From assembly GCA_034231615.1 (NCBI GenBank), contig CM067315.1:8517915-8581914 (forward strand): a stretch of 64,000 nucleotides of DNA, written 5' to 3'. This document shows, in pieces, positions 1 through 10,724 of the stretch (position 1 is its first letter; each line of letters begins with the position of its first letter). A model generated the notes under the pieces. That model was not told the DNA's origin, made no database searches, and was given only the letters and a program-made list of their open reading frames with translations. The position numbers and the translations under genes are program-made. The stretch comes from Meghimatium bilineatum (lineage: Eukaryota > Mollusca > Gastropoda > Stylommatophora > Philomycidae).

Positions 1-470
1 GTGGTAAATCCAGCCCACACAAGATGTGGTCAACCCTTCCCACACAATATGTGGTCAACTCTCCCCACACAAAACATGGTAAATCCAGCCCACACAAGAC
101 ATGATCAATCCAGCCCAGACAAGATGTGGTCAATCCTGCCCACACAAGATATGGTCAATCCTAAACACACAAGATATGGTCAATCCTAAACACACAAGAT
201 ATGGTCAATCCTAAACACACAAGATATGGTCAATCCTAAACACACAAGATATGGTCAATCCTAAACACACAAGATATGGTCAATCCTAAACACACAAGAT
301 ATGGTCAATCCTAAACACACAAGATATGGTCAATCAAGACCACACAAGATGTGATCAATCCACCTCACACAAATGTGGTAAATCCAGCCCACACAAGATG
401 TGGTCAACCCTTCCCACACAAGATGTGGTCAATTCTTCCCACACAAGACATGGTCAATCCAGCCCACAAG
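1..470. repeat. 25-bp minisatellite, open at the left edge
   Basis: The unit reads CACACAAGATATGGTCAATC plus CTAAA. The copies between about 145 and 335 are nearly identical, and the flanking copies carry variants such as GATGTGGTCAACCC. The array enters from outside the window. Open frames across it are by-products of the unit length and are not genes. Confidence 0.95.
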
Positions 471-633
471 CACGAAAAGATAACCAACCTCTAAATTACA
501 TATACATTCTGTTAAAAAAAACAATTTTTTATGGGATTTTATTTACAAAATGACTTTACAGAACATTTCAATGTGAAAAAATACATGTAGTTTCTGCTAT
601 ATACTGTAGTTTCTACCAGGGAAATCAAAAAAG

Positions 634-912
634 GAGTAATGTAGTTTCTGTAAGGGAATGGAGGACAGTAGTAATGTAGTTTCTGTCAGGGAATGGAGGA
701 CAGTAGTAATGTAGTTTCTGTAAGGGAATGGAGGACAGTAGTAATGTAGTTTCTGTCAGGGAATGGAGGACAGTAGTAATGTAGTTTCGGTCAGGGAATG
801 GAGGACAGTAGTAATGTAGTTTCTGTCAGGGAATGGAGGACAGTAGTAATGTAGTTTCGGTCAGGGAATGGGGACAGTAGTAATGTAGTTTCTGTCAGGG
901 AATGGAGGACAG
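634..912. repeat. ~35-bp minisatellite
   Basis: About eight copies of a unit containing GTAATGTAGTTTCTGTCAGG followed by GAATGGAGGACAGTA. It runs directly into the next array. Confidence 0.93.
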
Positions 913-914
913 TA

Positions 915-1175
915 GTGTCATGTCATTACAAGAGCAGAATGGTGCTTGCAACTATTGGATTGCACGAGCACCGCATGTCATTATAAGAACAGAATGGTGC
1001 TTGCAACTATTGTATTGCACGAGCACCGCATGTCATTACAAGAGCAGAATGGTGCTTGCAACTATTGCATTGAACGAACACCGCATGTCATTACAAGAGC
1101 AGAATGGTGCTTGCACCTACTGCACTGCGTGAGCACCACATGTCATTACAAGAACAGAATGGTGCTCGCAAGCAC
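915..1175. repeat. ~55-bp minisatellite
   Basis: Nearly five copies of a unit containing TGTCATTACAAGAGCAGAAT and GGTGCTTGCAACTATTG. Divergence increases towards the right end. Both open plus frames across it are repeat translation. Confidence 0.9.
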
Positions 1176-1423
1176 TCAGTTGAGAATGTCTGCTCTATGG
1201 GAGAGAACCAAAAACCCACTATATAGGATAGAATAAAAAATTCGCCTACAAAAAGGTAACAGTGCTGTTATTCTTTGCTCCCATTTCCAGCTCATGCAAT
1301 ACATGAGTGTTATAAAAATACAAAATTTGTCAACTGAAGTAGCCTTCTAAAAGGTATGAGGCACACCTTCAACAGGTAGAAAAATTCACACAAACAAAAA
1401 CAATACACTTTTCAAGACATTAC

Positions 1424-1545
1424 CTGCAACTCTCATAAAGAGTTTCACTTCAGGATCTTCAAGTCCTCGAGATTGGTTCAAATGCACCATACTAGAATTC
1501 ACATGTTGAGCTCTTGAAAAATACACAAAAGAATCTTCAAAAATT
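1424..1545 (-). CDS. ALG6: ALG6 exon 4
   Basis: 122 nt. The acceptor AACAG lies just above 1545 and the donor GTAATG just below 1424. The exon completes an ATA codon with exon 3, encodes 40 whole codons including [29 protein letters not shown], and ends after the first base of a codon. SRG..KLFMR is the family signature ahead of the second membrane helix. Confidence 0.93.
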
Positions 1546-4500
1546 CTGTTCAACTTACATGTTCCCATATTTTAAGTTTGAACAAATAAACTATATACTT
1601 ACATTTTAATTTGTATATTAATTTTTTTGTCTGCTGAAGATTGATGTTTCAGGCTATTGGCAAAAAAAAAAGTGGCACAATGCATCTTCATTCTCTGGAC
1701 TACATCCTGATGGAAATTTAGTTGGATCATTGTTCTGCTGCAAGAGATCCATCAGGAGTTTGAAAATGATTTCCGAAGATGAAGAAGATTAAGAGAAAAC
1801 TTTTGACTGAATAAATAGAGAACTTCTTCTTCTTCTGTTTTCGTTCTCAAACTCTTGCAGATTAGCAGGATGTAGTCCGGAGAACGGAATGCGTTGTGTC
1901 ATGGTTTACAGCATTGCTGCGATATCTGTGCCTTTCGGCCTGACACATCCGACTTCAGCATGGCTTTGGGTCACTTACCCTATATGGGATGGGACAGCCA
2001 ACTCCATCCCATAACCTCCTTAGTCGCCTTTTACGACATGCATGGAAGGTAAACAGTGTTGCTATTCTTTGCTCCCCTTTCGGGTCCAGCAACACACAGG
2101 CAAATAGAGAACTATGTTGGAGTATTTTGAAAATTATGGAATGAAAGGACCATTACTAGATTGCATACGAGCGATATACTAAAAATTGAGTAACTAAATA
2201 AAAGTAAAAAATGAATGTGTTTTCTTCTCTTTCCATGATGTTCTCCCTATTCTTCTATATATCCACATCTCAAAGGCATTAATTTTGTCTTCTAATTGTT
2301 TATTTATTGTCAACATTTCTGAGCCATACATTAATATACAATAGATGTAGCATTTTATAAATCATTTATCAACTCACAGTTCACTTGATGACATCAGAAA
2401 AATGCATCTTCCTCCAAGGTCAGATAAATGGAACACCTTATACAAAACAAAATCTCACAAACACATGCATATATCACACAATGGCATTGGGTCAAAGGGC
2501 ATGAGCCCATGGACCTCTGGATAAGTAACCAACCAACCAAACCATGAACTCACAGTCATTGACATAACTCTAACTGAATTGCAATAGTGGATGTAACAAA
2601 TGGTAATTATTACTTGTGATGGACGAACAACTAACGATATTCAGAAGAGGCAAATTTTCAACACAGCAGATTTATATAAAATAACAATTTGGTTGGAAAC
2701 ATCTGTATATGTAATTTACTCATGTTGAACAAGAAGGATTACATGACAAGACATACTTGAACAAGAAGGATTAAGTGACCAGACCTACTTCAACAAGAAG
2801 GATTAAGTGACCAGACATACTTGAACAAGAAGGATTAAGTGACCAGACATACTTGAACAAGGATTAAGTGACCAGACATACTTGAACAAGAAGGATTAAG
2901 TGACCAGACATACTTGAACAAGAAGGATTAAGTGACCAGACATACTTGAACAAGTATTAAGTGACCAGACATACTTACATCTTTCCATTTAACATCATGT
3001 GGTAGGCAGTAAGAGGAGGATAATCTAATCCCCAGTACAGCAGATCATTATCTGGGCTTTGCACATACCTGAAATAATAAATCTGCAGGCGCTGGTATAC
3101 AAAAATGCTATGCTAATCACTAAAGGTATTATATAGCACGTCACTGTAAATACAGGTAACATACATGTCAACGTTTACAAATTTTCTACAATTTGTACAG
3201 CATATACTGGTAGACAGATTTCATTGAATATATCTGTATTAATCTTTTGTATCAATATTTATATAGGTAAAGTATTCTTTATACAGATTTCTGGGTGAAA
3301 ATTCATAATTTGGTGGTTATTTTTGGAATACAAAATGATTCTTCTGAAAGTTGACAGATCTGAGCAAGCCTCATGTTGCCCTGGTGCACAGGTTTTCAAC
3401 CTTTTTTGAGTCATGTCCCAATTTTATAGAAACAAAGTTACTTGTGACCACGAAAAAATAATTTTTTGATAGAGTAATGGAAATAACATAGAACCTGAAT
3501 AGAATTTATAGAACAATATATATATAATATAATATAATATAATATAATATAATATAATATAATATAATATAATATAATATAATATAATATAATATAATAT
3601 AATATAATATAATATAATATAATATAATATAATATAATATAATATAATATAATAGCATAAAATAATAGATTATAACCCAATGATGTCATTCCTTTGTTTC
3701 CTACAAACTGCTTACGTAAACACTCTGGGATCTGCGCGTTGGTGTATGCGATTATGAATCGTTTCAGTGTATCCACTGGAACAGAGGATATGATGATGAT
3801 GAAGTAATCTCTTCAGCTGTGAGCAGGTATTGTCTAACAGCCCATAGCCTTTCTGACAAAAATACAGATCTTTTGAGGTGATGCTCGAACGCACACGGTT
3901 AGCATGACATGGTTCTCAAAGGCATAGCTGAGTTAGGGGGTTTATGGATACATGTTTAGTCTCTGAAGCATTACGTGTGACAGCGAACCAGGAGGATCAC
4001 ATCCTGCCAGGAGTTCTGCATATATATCTGGACCAACTAGTTCATCATTCCTCCATCAGATCTGTTAACCCATTTGAGGTGATGGCACACCTAGCATTGC
4101 TCACCATCTAAGAACACAGGCGCAATGTTTACTGGCCTGCCTGCATTTCTCCGTCAGCCAGGAGGTGATCCATTAGACAGAATAAAAAAAGCAAGAAATC
4201 AAGGAAAGATAAGCAGTACAATGATTTTTTTCACAGATGACAGGTTGTCAGCCCATCTCCAACTTTCTCTAGTTGCCTCCTACGACATGTCTGGAAAGAA
4301 GACAGTAGTCTCATTCTTTGAACCCTGAACTAAAAGTTCAAGCCCAAGTTGACACACTCTTTATCATAGTTGTTATTGCTTCTTATTTTTGTTACTATGG
4401 AGCTCTCCACCTTGCTAGATATCCTCTGAGAGTTTGGTTTTTATTTATCCTTGAATTGAGGTATTTATTTTTTGGAGTCACGGGAGTGTAGTATCAAGTC

Positions 4501-7500
4501 GCTCCCTCACATACCAGCAGATACAAGTATCAAATTCACTTTTTATTCATGGTTTGAAATAAAAAGTACTCTTGTGGTTCACCCAGTCACAAGGAAGTAG
4601 GATACCAGAGTTCATGCTCTAGGAAGGTTGAGGAATTGTGCTAGCTACTGAAAAACTTCAGAAGTGGAAACTAGATAGATAGTTTCTGGTCAACCACTGA
4701 CTAGGGAGCTTAACACTTATGGGAAAACCATGTGCTATAATATTGGTTCATAACTCATCATACCCTTTATCTCTTTACCCAAAAATAGAGCATGAACGAC
4801 AGTTAATTGAATATGTCATAAAATTGGAATAAACAGATATTGTAGTGTTTCATGTGACACAGGATATGATTCTTGGTAAGTTGACCTGATGGATCCAAGG
4901 ACATGCTGAAACCCTCTGAAATGTTTCTTATTCATAGTTTAAGTCTTTCTCCTGTTATTAGCAGCCATGCCTACCATGATTTTTGTATGCATATTTAAGC
5001 CATTAGTAATGTTGATAATGATAGTATTGCATATAAATATTACCACTGGTTGACAGGTAGGTTAACTGTGATCTCCATCCAGTGTCTTTGCGCTTCAAAA
5101 TCACCATACATTGGTGGTTTACCTTTGCCTTGACATGGAGGGAGAAACAAATGATATTTGTAAATGAAGCTTGCATATTAACAAGGCTGAAATCACAAAA
5201 GTGGTTAATACCAGAACACTTCACATGGTTGTAAAAATTTGTTGATGAATCAACAGAAAATGTTTTGACTCTAATTGTGAGGCAAATCAATGCTAATTGA
5301 AAAACACAGATCTTCTTCAGCGTTCATTCTCAGACTCTCACTGGATCTCTCTTGTAGCAGGACCTTGGCCTTACTAGATTTCCAGCAGGATATAGTCCAG
5401 AGAATGGAAATATATTGTCTCTGTTTCATTTGCAGCAATGGCCCAACTTATCCGAAGAGAACAAACATGGTTCACATCCGGTCTACTACTTTCTGATTTT
5501 TTCTGTATTTCTAAATGCTTCCCAATTATATTCTATCTATCTATAAACCCATAACCTGTCAGGGATGATTATAAGGGATGATTCAGCACACGATTCCTCC
5601 AGCGATTTCTATCTTCAACGATGCGGATGAGTGAGGAAAAAATCTTGTCCTGTCCATTCCTTGATGTTGTCTGGCCATGTCTTTATTTGCTTGCCTCTGC
5701 TTTTCCCCATTCGACGGTTGCCTGGGTATTGTTTCTGACAAGGAATCAAGTCTGCGTACATGTCCAAACCATGCTAGCTTTTGTCATTTCACTATTGAAA
5801 GCAATGGTTCTTGTACACCTGCATACATCTCTACTTTATTTTTTATGTAAAAATTTGCCTTATGCACTCTAAACTTATAAAATTTGTCTGTAACATTTGT
5901 ACTAAAAAGCCTGTCCGCAGTGACTGCCCAACTCTCACAACCATACAGCACAACAGAAAGCACCAGTGACGTATACAGTTTGACTTTAACTCCAACACTG
6001 ATGTTGCTTTTCCAAATCACCGTTAGCCTTGACACAGATGCTGATGCCATCTTCAGCCTCTAATTATAATTATCAATTTGAATTTCTAAAACAAATGTAG
6101 TAATTAATTAATACTACTAACTAGCATTCATTAAAGAAGGATCCTGTTTGCAGTCAAGAAAACTGTAGTTTGTGTGTTGTGAAGACATGTTATCTAGTCG
6201 TGTTGTGTGATACCATGGTTACTGTGTGCTACTAGTATACTCTGTAGGTAGATCCAGTGACACTAGTAACACTAGTAACAGTACAGTACATAGGTACTTG
6301 GACATCCGTGGAAAACACGTAATCGATTTCTCGCGATGCCGATAAAATATATGATTATGCATATAAGGACTGCCTTTTATTTTCGAGGGCATGTTATTTT
6401 CGAGAAATTTTGATACTAAATTATTTTTTACTTTGAAAAGAGTGCATGATTATTATTCAGCGATTTCTGGCGCGTATTTGAGATGTCAATGATTTCGGAA
6501 ATATCAAATTATATGGACAAAATACCAATTTCAGTGCTTATAGGTAAGCTATAACCATTTTTTTCTCTTGTCTATGTGTTATCACACGTTTGTCTTTAGT
6601 TTTTTAAAGTTCTTTGACCATTTTAATATAAATATGTGCAACTATTAAGAAGTTTGACAGTGCAGTGAAGATGAAAATAAATTTTGAACACCACGCCATT
6701 TTACACTGGAGGCGCCCATACGGATGTTCTTTTTTTGTAATATAGGTAATTTATAACCATTTCATTAATTTACAGTTCATTTTAGCATGTATTTAATAGT
6801 TTTATTAAGTTATTTGACTATTTTTATGTTGATATGTGTTACTTTTAGGAATGCTAACACTGCCCGAAGATGAAATTAATTTTTAAAGACCTCGATATTT
6901 TGTGAAGACAAACTTCTTGTCAGCGGCCATTGTGGCTGTTCTATTAATTATTTTCTCCATGTTGGATTTCTACATAAATATCACACATATATTTTAAATA
7001 TCTAGTTTTGGTTTGTTGTTAGATTTATGGTTATAAGTCTAATAAATATATTGTAGCAATTAAGAACGTAGACTGATCACAAATGTACTTAAGCTTATAG
7101 TATAGAATAATATATTATATAGCTGGGCCTACTGTACCGGACTAAGCATGTCGCGCAATTGCACAGTGATCACTATGGTTACGGTAAATAACTTAATGAT
7201 CCTGCACTGGTTGGCATCTATCTACATAGTGAACATCAGTTTTTTTCTTTTGTTATTAAGGCTATTTACAAATATAATTTCATATATGTAATTGCTGACC
7301 AAAGGTCCATAGATGATCTGAGGTAACATGCAAACCCGTAGTTGGTGGAAAAGGGGGGGGGGGATTTTATGAAAAATTTTCTCCATGCTTTAGGACATGG
7401 AAATTAAGCTCATAATCAAGAAATCTGACTTAGGCCCTAAAAGTGACTCTTGTTTATTCCCCACAAATTCTTCAACTATTATTCCTAGAACATGACTATG

Positions 7501-9068
7501 TACAATAATGCTACCAATAATTATATGTATAATGAGATTTTTTTGTTGGGGGGGGGGGAATTAAAACAGTAGAAATAACATCTCTACTTACCAGTTGATG
7601 CACATGAATAATATTCCTCCACACAAGCTGCTCACAAAACTAACTGAACACATCACTATACACATAATCCATGAATGTTTTGTCACATTTTAAGAACAGA
7701 AACCTTTTATTATAAATAACTAAGATATTTAACAATCATATATGTAAAAAAATAAATTATTATGCAAATTAGCCATTCTGAATACTAATCAGCTTTGGTT
7801 GTATTTAAATATTATGGCAATGCAATCCACAGATTTGTCTAGTTTTACAGAACACAAAAATGTATTGTTTATATAATATTTTATCGTAAACAACTAAAAT
7901 ATTTAATAACTACATTACTCAATGTAATATTTATGCAAATTAGCCGCCACTTTTCATTTTATGAACCCTAATTTCATATTAAAATTAGCACAATGTAATC
8001 AACATATGTGTCTTGCCTTTGTGAACCCAAAAATATATATTTTCTGTGGTATTTTATTATATTTTATATTATATAGTTTATTTTAAATATGCTAATTAGC
8101 TGCCATTTTTAATATTAATCATTTTTTCCGCGCTTATTAAAATTATAGAAATACAATCAATAGATGCGTCTAGTCTTTGCGCACACAAAAATATATAGTT
8201 TCTGTGGTATTTTATTATATTCAATAATTATATAAATTATTTTCATCTTAATTATACTAATTATCTGCCATTTTGAATATTAATGAGTTCTGCATGCATC
8301 TGAAAATTACAGAAATGTGATCAACAGATCTGCCTTGCCTTTGCAAACACAAAAATATATATATTAAGTGGTATTTAAATATATTTAATTGCTATATAAT
8401 TAATTTTTATATTTTAATTATGCTAATTAGTGGCCATTTTTGAATATTAATTAGTTGTGCGTGGTTCTAAATGTTACATAAATGGGATCAATAGATGCGT
8501 TTTGTCTTCACGAACAAAAAAATGTATAGTTTGTGTGTTGTATTATTGAAAATAACAAAGATAATTTAAAAATTATCAGCTTGACTACATTTTGTGATCA
8601 CAAGTTTTATTTATATTTTCCTATATGTTTCATATAAATTATTTTGATGTCAAATTAATTCCAAAAATTTTTTTCAGGGTAACTTTTTTCAGGGTTGACG
8701 TACATACTTGGTTGAGGTATCATTGAATTGCAATTTTTAATGGCTATCTAACTATATTATTTATAATTATGTAGCATTATTTTGAAAATTTTGTCCAAGT
8801 ACCTACAGTACCTGTACACAGTAACACAGTAATCAAGTAGTCAGTCTAGCCTACTCAACTCACTACTGATGACTGATGTAGTTACTCTACAATCATCTAC
8901 TATCTTAACTATTAAACATAAATTAATCTTTACATAGATAATATTAAAATTCATACCTGAATATCCCCACATAGAAACGGACACTCTAACTGCCAATGCG
9001 CCCACCAAAACTATAAATATTTGCAATGAATATGAAAGCGAGTGGATGTGATACGTGGACGTCGCCAT
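1424..9068 (-). CDS. ALG6: ALG6 alpha-1,3-glucosyltransferase, 5' four exons (gene continues left of window)
   Basis: ALG6 is the ER-membrane glucosyltransferase (GT57 family) that adds the first glucose to lipid-linked Man9GlcNAc2 in N-glycosylation. Four minus-strand exons join in phase: 9068-8957, 5128-5044, 3068-2979 and 1545-1424, all with AG/GT borders. They encode, in family order, an N-terminal hydrophobic segment ending SVSMWGYSG, the luminal motif [18 protein letters not shown], then [13 protein letters not shown], then SRG and KLFMR. The acidic residue of GDFEAQRHW lies where the ALG6/ALG8 family places its proposed catalytic base (family knowledge). ALG8 is less likely because its equivalent of the third motif reads WTLDYPPFFAW. 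About 136 residues are visible; the membrane-spanning bulk and the 3' end lie outside. The first ATG at 9068 suits the short N-terminus of the family. An in-frame ATG at 9140 would add 24 residues. Confidence 0.95.
1632..1797 (+). mobile_element. SINE-B-like retroposon copy
   Basis: Copy of the short family called SINE-B here: head GCTGAAGATTGATG, a middle with TCTGGACTACATCCTGATGG, and 3' part GGAGTTTGAAAATG followed by GAAGATGAAGAAG. Other copies: 5311-5485(-), 12873-13025(-), 19626-19785(-), 33881-34052(-), 34120-34282(+), 39147-39302(-), 40680-40841(+), 43745-43905(+), 49016-49172(-), 58015-58175(-), and a fragment near 27485-27575(+). Confidence 0.8.
1825..2101 (-). mobile_element. SINE-A-like retroposon, full length, with TSD
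   Basis: 277-bp copy of the family called SINE-A here, in ALG6 intron 3. It is flanked by the 12-bp direct repeat AAATAGAGAACT (1813-1824 and 2102-2113). Read on its own strand it starts near GTGTTGCTGG, carries GGCGACTAAGGAGGTTATGG and ends in a (GAA)n tail. I see no tRNA A/B boxes, so its promoter origin is open. Retroposition is inferred from the TSDs and the tail. Confidence 0.85.
2385..2540 (+). repeat. Interspersed repeat, CCAAC-tailed family
   Basis: Contains CACAATGGCATTGGGTCAAA and CATGAGCCCATGGACC, and ends in repeated CCAA. Related copies lie at 25530-25652(+) and 52245-52405(-); the latter shares the whole stretch through GGTCAGATAAATGGAACACC. The class is unknown. Confidence 0.7.
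2584..2640 (+). mobile_element. LINE 3'-end fragment
   Basis: GTGGATGTAACAAATGG and TTGTGATGGACGAACAAC match the 3' end of the LINE at 55657-56071. Confidence 0.6.
2700..2977. repeat. ~31-bp minisatellite abutting the ALG6 exon 3 donor
   Basis: About nine copies containing AAGGATTAAGTGACCAGACA and TACTTGAAC. On the minus strand the array begins at base +3 of the exon 3 donor: the donor reads GTAAGTATGTCTGG, and each unit repeats AAGTATGTCTGG. Confidence 0.93.
2979..3068 (-). CDS. ALG6: ALG6 exon 3
   Basis: 90 nt. Acceptor TTATTTCAG, donor GTAAGT. It completes the W codon begun in exon 2, encodes 29 whole codons including [19 protein letters not shown], and ends with two bases of the next codon. 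[12 protein letters not shown] identifies ALG6. Confidence 0.95.
3516..3652. repeat. (AATAT)n microsatellite
   Basis: About 27 nearly perfect pentanucleotide repeats in ALG6 intron 2. The Tyr/Ile-rich minus frame is not a gene. Confidence 0.97.
3900..4335 (-). repeat. Interspersed repeat, class unknown
   Basis: The stretch with CAACTAGTTCATCATTCCTC matches the opposite strand of about 22970-23100. The right part (GCCTCCTACGACATGTCTGG) resembles the GTCGTAAAAGGCGACTAA part of SINE-A. This is probably a composite of retroposon relics. Confidence 0.55.
5044..5128 (-). CDS. ALG6: ALG6 exon 2
   Basis: 85 nt. Acceptor CATGTCAAG, donor GTAATA. It completes a Gly codon, encodes 27 codons ([10 protein letters not shown], then [17 protein letters not shown]) and ends with TG of a split W codon. 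The luminal GDxEAQRHW motif is the most conserved N-terminal block of the family. Confidence 0.95.
5540..6055 (-). mobile_element. LINE 3' part (reverse transcriptase C-terminus)
   Basis: The minus strand reads [20 protein letters not shown] and [14 protein letters not shown], then after frame breaks DNIKEWTGQ. This is the thumb/C-terminus of a common invertebrate RTE-like LINE. It is 5' truncated and decayed, and lies in ALG6 intron 1. Relatives lie at 31075-31950 and 38455-38600. Confidence 0.85.
6176..6235 (-). repeat. Fragment of SINE-D-like family
   Basis: GAAGACATGTTATCTAGTCG and GATACCATGGTTACTG recur at 39325-39430 and, on the other strand, at 35070-35170. Confidence 0.6.
6281..8816. 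mobile_element. AT-rich segment bounded by inverted repeats (candidate non-autonomous DNA transposon)
   Basis: The left end GTACAGTACATAGGTACTTG plus GACA (about 6281-6304) matches the reverse complement of the right end TGTCCAAGTACCTACAGTAC (8792-8811, similarity to about 8816): 13 bases perfect and about 24 with indels. The interior is AT-rich, has no sizeable ORF, carries a duplicated block (6540-6710 and 6745-6910) and then a 5-6 copy satellite. Target-site duplication is unclear. It occupies most of ALG6 intron 1. Confidence 0.5.
7690..8545. repeat. ~165-bp degenerate tandem satellite
   Basis: The landmark ACAAAAATRTATWG recurs at about 7852, 8026, 8183, 8347 and 8513 (spacing about 157-174). 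Each unit also carries a version of GCTAATTAGCNGCCATTTT and a CAATSAATAGAT-like block. The copies are clearly diverged, hence old. Confidence 0.75.
8957..9068 (-). CDS. ALG6: ALG6 exon 1 (coding)
   Basis: 112 nt: ATG at 9068, 37 codons, donor GTATGA after the first base of a Gly codon. Residues about 15-32 are hydrophobic ([13 protein letters not shown]), consistent with the first ER helix, followed by [10 protein letters not shown], comparable with the family's RWxVSLxxYSG. The CG-rich 5' leader is short: LINE sequence starts about 70 bp upstream. Confidence 0.92.
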
Positions 9069-9135
9069 CTTAGCGGAATATAAACAAACATCGTACTTTC
9101 GTTTTCCAATGTCCGCATAGCATTCTGGGTATTTT

Positions 9136-9385
9136 TTCATTCATTCATTTTCCTTTTGCGCTGAAGTTAGCGCATAGGGCAGATGTCAGATCTCTCCAAT
9201 TCTGTCTGTTCAAAGCTATTCTGTGCAGTTCTTGAATAGTATGAATATTGGTTGTTTTACTTTCTCTAAGTATTGTTCTTCTGAGTGTTTCTTTTGGTCT
9301 ACCCCTTGCTCTTTTGCCTGTAGGTATCCATTCAAGAGATTGGTAGTGTATTCTGTTGGTGTATGTGCGTAGGACATGCCCGATG
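9136..9385 (-). mobile_element. LINE 3' end directly upstream of ALG6
   Basis: The minus strand encodes the tail of a LINE reverse transcriptase: RGRPKETLRRTILRESKTTN, then IHTIQELHRIALNRQNWRDL and TSALCANFSAKGK, ending in a (TGAA)n tail. The same family occurs at 35430-35565 and 52500-53110. Confidence 0.88.
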
Positions 9386-9689
9386 TAGTACCAACGGCGT
9401 TACAGATAACAGTGTTAAGGGAATATGCAGGAAGTGCAGATATACTTGGCTAGTCTTACAGCCTGTGTCTATAGTTCTGTATAAATATAAGATGCTATTC
9501 GTAAATTACGTCAATACTTTTAAAACTATAGTATCCAACTATTCATAGATAATTTATAGAAGTTCAAAAATATATCTATATTTGATTCATAGACAATAGC
9601 AACGTCTTTTACAGAGTCCAACATGAAAAATTAATGGAATGTCTTCAAGAAATATGCATAGACCTAGATTAAAAAGACATCAGACTATG

Positions 9690-9800
9690 GTTACTATACG
9701 TCCGGTTTTCCCCGGACACGTCCTCTTTTTATGCCCCTGTCCGGGCGGCTTTCCAGAAAAATGGCTTTTGTCCGGGTTTTTCTCCGTCTCCAACCGTCCG
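9690..9800. mobile_element. Possible DNA-transposon end
   Basis: TACGTCCGGTTTTCCCCGGA resembles terminal sequence of hAT/MITE-like elements widespread in animals (from memory). No partner end was found. Confidence 0.3.
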
Positions 9801-9849
9801 TCCCCGATCGATACTTGCTTACTTATCTGTGCTATATACTTAATACTTA

Positions 9850-10460
9850 GTAGATCGAATTGATAGCAGATAGATAGAACTGATAGCAGATAGATAGTAG
9901 ATAGAACTGATAGATAGTAGATAGAACTGATAGCAGATATATAGTAGATAGAACAGATAGATAGTAGATAGAACTGATAGCAGATAGATAGTAGATAGAA
10001 CTGATAGATAGTAGATAGAACTGATAGCAGATAGATAGTAGATAGAACAGATAGATAGTAGATAGAACTGAAAGCAGATATATAGTAGATAGAACTGATA
10101 GCAGATAGATAGAACTGATAGCAGATAGATAGTATATAGAACTGATAGCAGATATATAGTAGATAGAACAGATAGCAGAGAGATAGTAGATAGAACTGAT
10201 AGCAGATAGATAGTAGATAGAACTGATAGCAGATAGATAGTAGATAGAACTGATAGCAGATAGATAGTAGATAGAACTGATAGCAGATAGATAGTAGATA
10301 GAACTGATAGCAGATATATAGTAGATAGAACAGATAGATAGAACTGATAGCAGATAGATAGTAGATAGAACTGATAGCAGATATATAGTAGATAGAACTG
10401 ATAGCAGATATATAGTAGATAGAACTGATAGCAGATATATAGTAGATAGAATTTATAGTA
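9850..10460. repeat. GATA-rich compound minisatellite
   Basis: Units combine GATAGCAGATAGATAGTAGA with TAGAACT and vary between 15 and 27 bp. It lies between SETD9 and ALG6. The 294-codon minus frame through it is rejected as a gene. Confidence 0.95.
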
Positions 10461-10724
10461 GATATATAGAAAATAGGGTGAAAATGCAGTATAGGTCTCC
10501 GTTTGGCTATAAATAGCGCACTGTTTACATTAACAGCACAGATTTCCTTTGTAAAACCAATCATATCGATTCACCCCTTAGATGGGAATTCTTAGAGAAT
10601 TAATTATTAATTCAAAACACTAATTCTAATCCCCCCCCCCAATAATCTATAAACTAATTCTAATCCTTTACCCCCCCACAAAAAAATAATCTATAACCTT
10701 ACTACGTCATTGGGTACCACGTGG

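Noticed and set aside
7351-7556. G-runs (and C-runs at 10629, 10670, 15320, 22026, 23126) as regulatory quadruplexes
   Set aside because: Single mononucleotide tracts, common throughout the window; no four-tract arrangement.
9680-10564. 294-codon minus frame
   Set aside because: Ile/Tyr/Ser periodic translation of the GATA-rich array; no start context and no motif.
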